A stretch of 64,000 bases of DNA from Chlorobiaceae bacterium (GTDB lineage: Bacteria; Bacteroidota; Chlorobiia; Chlorobiales; Chlorobiaceae). Every line of letters starts with the position of its first letter. The stretch's first letter is position 1. The translations under genes were made by a program, and so were the position numbers. Below are positions 59,818 to 64,000 of the stretch, one piece after another. The stretch spans positions 124,001 through 188,000 of the forward strand of contig JAAXWO010000003.1 of NCBI GenBank assembly GCA_013334965.1. The letters are read 5' to 3'. Under the pieces are notes generated by a model. That model saw only the letters and a program-made list of their open reading frames with translations. It was not told the DNA's origin and ran no database searches.

Positions 59818-61660
59818 GGGGCAACTGAAGAAAATATAAGATGATAATGTCCGCTGGGCTAAAGCCCTGCTGAATGCAGGAGGTCAAACCCCCTGTCCTT
59901 CGTCTTCAATATTCAGTCGGGTTTTAACCCGCCAGCCATTCTGCCCTTTTACATTCCAGCATCCCCGGACGATCCCACATGCATGAGTCCCGACTTGTCG
60001 GGACTCCGGACATTCAGCCCTCTTACATTCAGTAGCCCCGGATGATCCCACATGCATGAGTCCCGACTTGTCGGGACTCCGGACATTCAGCCCTCTTACA
60101 TTCCAGTAGCCCTGGACGATCCCACATGCAGGAGGAGTTCACTCCTCCGGACATTCAGCCCTCTCACATTCCAGTATCCCCGGACGATCCTACATTCGGG
60201 AGTCCCGACTTGTCGGGACGACGGACATTCAGGCCTCTTACATTCAGCAGCCCAGGACGATCCCACATTCAGGAGGAGTTCACTCCTCCGGACATTCAGG
60301 TCTCTTACATTCCAGTAGCCCCGGACTTCAGTCCGGGGAGAGCATGCCCTCCCCCGATCTTCGGGCTTCAGCCCAATATCTGTCACTGCATCAGCAGGGA
60401 TCATGATAAACCCGTTGAAGAGGTTGGACTGAAGTCCGGAATATTAATTTGATCATTTATCCCCGGACTGAAGTCCGGGGCAACTGAAGAAAATATAAGA
60501 TGATAATGTCCGCAGGGCTAAAGCCCTGCTGAATGCAGGAGGCCAAACCCCCTGGCCTTCGTCTTCAATATTCAGTCGGGTTTAAACCCGCCAGCCATTC
60601 AGAGTTTTTCAATTCCAGCATTCCCGGACGATCCCACGTTCAGGAGGCTTTCACTCCTCAGGACATTCAGCCCTCTCACATTCCAGTATCCCCGGACGAT
60701 CCTACATTCAGGAGTCCCGACTTGTCGGGACGACGGACATTCAGGCCTCTTACATTCAGTAGCCCCGGACGATCCCACATTCAGGAGGACTTCACTCCTC
60801 CGGACATTCAGACCTCTTACATTCCAGTAGCCCCGGACTTCAGTCCGGGGAGAGCATGCCCTCCCCCATCTTCGGGCTTCAGCCCAATATCTTTCACTGC
60901 ATCAGCAGGGATCATGATAAACCCGTTGAAGAGGTTGGACTGAAGTCCGGAATATTTTAATTGATCATTCATCCCCGGACTAAAGTCCGGGGCAACTGAA
61001 GAAAATATAAGATGATAATGTCCGCAGGGCTAAAGCCCTGCTGAATGCAGGAGGCCAAACCCCCTGTCCTTCGTCTTCAATATTCAGTCGGGTTTAAACC
61101 CGCCAGCCATTCAGAACTCTTACATTCCAGCATCCCCGGACGATCCTACATTCGGGAGTCCCGACTTGTCGGGACGTCGGACATTCAGCCCTCTTACATT
61201 CAGTAGCCCCGGATGATCCCACATTCAGGAGGAGTTCACTCCTCCGGACATTTAGAACTCTTACATTCCAGTAGCCCCGGACTTCAGTCCGGGGTGAGCA
61301 TGCCCCCCCCGATCTTCGGGCTTCAGCCCAATATCTTTCACTGCATCAGCAGGGATCATGATAAACCCGTTGAAGAGGTTGGACTGAAGTCCGGAATATT
61401 TTAATTGATCATTCATCCCCGGACTAAAGTCCGGGGCAACTGAAGAAAATATAAGATGATAATGTCCGCAGGGCTAAAGCCCTGCTGAATGCAGGAGGTT
61501 AAAACCTCGGGGCAACTGAAGAAAATATAAGATGATAATGTCCGCAGGGCTAAAGCCCTGCTGAATGCAGGAGGTTAAAACCTCGGGGCAACTGAAGAAA
61601 ATGTAAGATGTTAGTCCCCACAGGGCTAAAGCCCTTCTGAGTGTAGTAGGTTAAAACCTT
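59818..61660. repeat. Nested palindromic repeat array: three superunits plus 76-bp tandem tail
   Basis: ggggcaactgaagaaaatataagatgataatgtccgc recurs at 59818, 60477, 60989, 61433, 61509 and (diverged) 61585; inner gacattcag modules at 60009, 60082, 60150, 60224, 60291 / 60662, 60736, 60803 / 61180, 61247. Confidence 0.95.
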
Positions 61661-61854
61661 GTGGCATCAGAAGAAACTGTAAGATCTTAATGTCAGTAGT
61701 TCCGAAGTTTCAGGATTTCTGACATCAAAGAGGCTGAACCTTTGGTCAATTGACGAGAATTCAGGAGATTGAATCCGGGGGAGCCTGAATGCAGGTTCGT
61801 TTCTGCCCGGCGTTCTACCTGCACCCGAACGGCCATGAATTTATCGATGCACCC

Positions 61855-62097
61855 ATGAAACCACAGGTGATCATATACGGGAAACCCGATTGCTGCCTCT
61901 GTGACGAGGCCATGGAGGTTCTGGAGCAGGTCAGGAAGCGTATTCCGTTCGATATCCAGAAAAAAGACATCACGGATGACCCTGACCTTTCCGTGCGATA
62001 CGCCTACAGCATTCCCGTCATCCTCATCGACGGTCGCATGGCATTCAAGCATCGTGTGGAGAAGGATCGCCTCATATCCATCCTCAAGGGTCGTTAA
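61855..62097 (+). CDS. Glutaredoxin-like protein (DUF836 family)
   Basis: KPQVIIYGKPDCCLCDEAMEVLEQVRKRIPFDIQKKDITDDPDL; start trimmed to ATGAAACCAC. Confidence 0.85.
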   Translation: MKPQVIIYGKPDCCLCDEAMEVLEQVRKRIPFDIQKKDITDDPDLSVRYAYSIPVILIDGRMAFKHRVEKDRLISILKGR

Positions 62098-62224
62098 GAG
62101 CGTTCAGGAATCAAGCCACAGTCCGTGAACACACTGGTCCGCCCGGGCCATTTGGATGTGCCGGCGCGGTTGCTTAATATTGATGTTGTCGAGGATATGC
62201 AGGCTCTGAGGGATTTATTTAGGT

Positions 62225-62446
62225 ATGAAAGCTGTTTCAGGGTTAACGATGTTGAAATTCATTCTTCTTTTGATCGCGTTGTGGCTGACCGTTCGCATGG
62301 TTATGCGGATCGTTCGCTTTTCGTTTGTTGTCAGGCGCGCACGGCCAGAGACGCCATCTTCCTCATTCTCCTCTTCCGACGGAAGGGAGCGGGTTCAGGA
62401 GGTTGAGTATGAGGTGATCGAAAGCCACATAAAAAAGGATGAGTGA
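62225..62446 (+). CDS. Small single-TM membrane protein (DUF4834-like)
   Basis: MLKFILLLIALWLTVRMVMRIVRFSFVVRR followed by a polar tail. Confidence 0.6.
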   Translation: MKAVSGLTMLKFILLLIALWLTVRMVMRIVRFSFVVRRARPETPSSSFSSSDGRERVQEVEYEVIESHIKKDE

Positions 62447-62538
62447 CGGCCACTTGGGAGAAGAGCTGTTTGGCTTGTGTGCAGTTTTTTTGTACATTAG
62501 TCGCTGATTGGAGTACCAGCCTGGAGGAACGGCTTCTG

Positions 62539-62563
62539 AAAGTGGGGGATCCCCACTTTTTTG
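62539..62563 (+). promoter_or_regulatory. Terminator-like hairpin in the leader of the rimP-nusA operon
   Basis: aaagtgggg gat ccccacttt ttt lies 20-45 nt upstream of the rimP start. Confidence 0.7.
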
Positions 62564-62581
62564 TTTTCCGTAATATGAGCG

Positions 62582-63106
62582 ATGCAACGCATGGATGAAA
62601 GGATAAGAACCGCGATTGATGAGTCGATGGCTGAAGTTTCAGCCGGGACAGGGCAGGAGATATATCTTGTCGATTCAGTTGTCCGGGGCGGCGGAAGGAC
62701 CATTGAACTGACCGTCGATACCGACAAGGGAATCATCATTGATCAGTGCGCGAAACTGAGCAGGAAAATCAGGGCTCGTCTCGAAAGTTTTGAGGACGAC
62801 CTCATGATGGCTTCCGGTGAGTTCGACCTGCTGGTCTCTTCGCCTGGAATCGGCGAGCCGGTCAAGGTGAAGCGTCAGTATGTCAGGCATCTGGGCCGGT
62901 TGATCAGGATATCCCATATGGATTCCGATGGAGAGCGGCAGGAGATCGACGGTCGGTTGTTACAGGCCGCGGTCGGGGACGAGGAAGAGCCGTTTATCGT
63001 GATTGAACCCATTATGCAGGGAAAGAAGAAGAGAAAGGCGGATGTGCCGCCGATGACCATACGCCTTGCCGATATCGTCAAGGCAGTTGTACAGACTGAA
63101 TTGTAG
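62582..63106 (+). CDS. rimP: Ribosome maturation factor RimP
   Basis: IYLVDSVVRGGGRTIELTVDTDKGIIIDQCAKLSRKI; FDLLVSSPGIGEPVKVKRQYVRHLGRLIRI; located upstream of nusA. Confidence 0.92.
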   Translation: MQRMDERIRTAIDESMAEVSAGTGQEIYLVDSVVRGGGRTIELTVDTDKGIIIDQCAKLSRKIRARLESFEDDLMMASGEFDLLVSSPGIGEPVKVKRQYVRHLGRLIRISHMDSDGERQEIDGRLLQAAVGDEEEPFIVIEPIMQGKKKRKADVPPMTIRLADIVKAVVQTEL

Positions 63107-63226
63107 TCGCCCTCTTCTTATTGTCGCGGGCGAAGGGATAAATATTAAGCGGTACTCAGTAGTGCATGTTTTGGGAAGTGCCAAACGAGTCGCAGACTAT
63201 TTTTTAAAAACAAGGATCACACAGCG

Positions 63227-64000
63227 ATGCCAAGAAAGCAAGTGAAGGGCGAAACTATTGATCGGAAAGCGCAGATTGCAAGTGCTTTTGGAGAGATCGA
63301 GCAGTCTAAGGTGTTTCTGGACAAGCGCTCTGAAAGCGCAGCAGTCAAGATGGACATTGCCGATCTGCTCAAGGAGATCATCCTGAAGCAGCTCAGGAAG
63401 GATTACGATCCTGAGGTGGATGCAAACATCTTCATCAATCCCGAACGCGGCGATTTCGAGGTTTATATCCTGAAGAAAATCGTCAGTGAGGTCGACCTTC
63501 CAACCATCGAAATCGGTCTTGACGAGATTCGCAAGATCGACGATTCACTTGAACTTGGTGATTTTTACGAAGAGGGCCCGATCAAGCTCGACGATTACCT
63601 TACCAGAAAATCGATCCAGATCATCAAGCAGTCGGTGCAGAAGAAGGTTCGCGATCTTGAGCGGCTCGTGGTCTACGAAGACTGCCTCGAGAAAGTCGGC
63701 GAAGTCGTCGCGGGCGAGGTATACCAGGTCAGGCCCAATGAGGTGATATTCACCTATAACACCTCAAAGGACCATCGGGTCGAGCTGGTGCTGCCCAAGG
63801 CGGAGATGATGAAGAAGGACAACCCGCGCCGGACCCCGAGGATGAAGCTCTATGTCAAGCGCATCGAGCGGGAGAAGGTCAAGGTCCGCAACGATGACGG
63901 TTCGGTCCTGGAGCGTGAAAAGCCGGACGGCGGCATGAAGGTGATCGTTTCAAGGGTTGACGACCGTTTCCTGTACAAGCTTTTCGAAAGTGAAGTGCCT
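63227..64000 (+). CDS. nusA: Transcription termination/antitermination factor NusA (3' truncated by window edge)
   Basis: Open frame MPRKQVKGETIDRKAQIASAFGEIEQSKVFLDKRSESAAVKMDIADLLKEII...ANIFINPERGDFEVYILKKIV to window end; absent from the ORF track because it has no stop. Confidence 0.92.
   Translation, partial: MPRKQVKGETIDRKAQIASAFGEIEQSKVFLDKRSESAAVKMDIADLLKEIILKQLRKDYDPEVDANIFINPERGDFEVYILKKIVSEVDLPTIEIGLDEIRKIDDSLELGDFYEEGPIKLDDYLTRKSIQIIKQSVQKKVRDLERLVVYEDCLEKVGEVVAGEVYQVRPNEVIFTYNTSKDHRVELVLPKAEMMKKDNPRRTPRMKLYVKRIEREKVKVRNDDGSVLEREKPDGGMKVIVSRVDDRFLYKLFESEVP

Noticed and set aside
60052-61404. ORFs 60052..60318, 60126..60452, 60533..60943, 61213..61404 and antisense 60096..60404 as genes
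   Set aside because: They are repeats of each other created by open frames through the palindromic array; no plausible start context or protein-like composition.
59812-61700. CRISPR array
   Set aside because: Repeats are 67-76 bp and ~450-660 bp with palindromic cores and no unique spacers; no cas genes in the window.

Overview
The window looks like a bacterial chromosome segment, probably from a green sulfur bacterium (Chlorobi) judging by protein character and gene content; this is inference, as no search was run. Most of it is dense housekeeping sequence: glpK (5'-truncated), clpC, trpB2-like, tRNA-Leu(UAA), thiL, ftsY, pcm, a SurA/PpiD-like PPIase, ptsI, dnaB, a family 4/5-type UDG, coaBC, tamB-like, rfaE2, msbA-like, lpxL-like, a run of LPS-type glycosyltransferases, cdsA, a PTS IIA, hisS, rimP and nusA (3'-truncated). 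Two regions stand out. (1) About 24.8-45.5 kb is an accessory surface-structure locus. It has a 2333-aa acidic, apparently cysteine-free, T1SS-type surface protein containing two precise solenoid repeats (21 aa and 20 aa). This protein is bracketed by a pair of ~160-aa paralogs of unknown function, with a 62-aa DUF6447-like protein and a P-loop kinase-like protein next to it. Downstream is a 1661-aa polypeptide that appears to fuse methyltransferase, coiled coil, GT2, GT4, Zn-ribbon/methyltransferase and SPASM/radical-SAM domains, tightly coupled to GDP-D-glycero-D-manno-heptose genes (hddA, hddC, gmhB). I propose it as a candidate glycosylated surface-layer/adhesin system. (2) 59.8-61.7 kb, between hisS and a glutaredoxin-like gene, is a nested repeat array. 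Three superunits of 659, 512 and 444 bp differ by whole numbers of ~67-74-bp inner modules with interchangeable palindromic cores, followed by exact 76-bp tandem units that decay toward the next gene. Related palindromic fragments occur after glpK and before ptsI.
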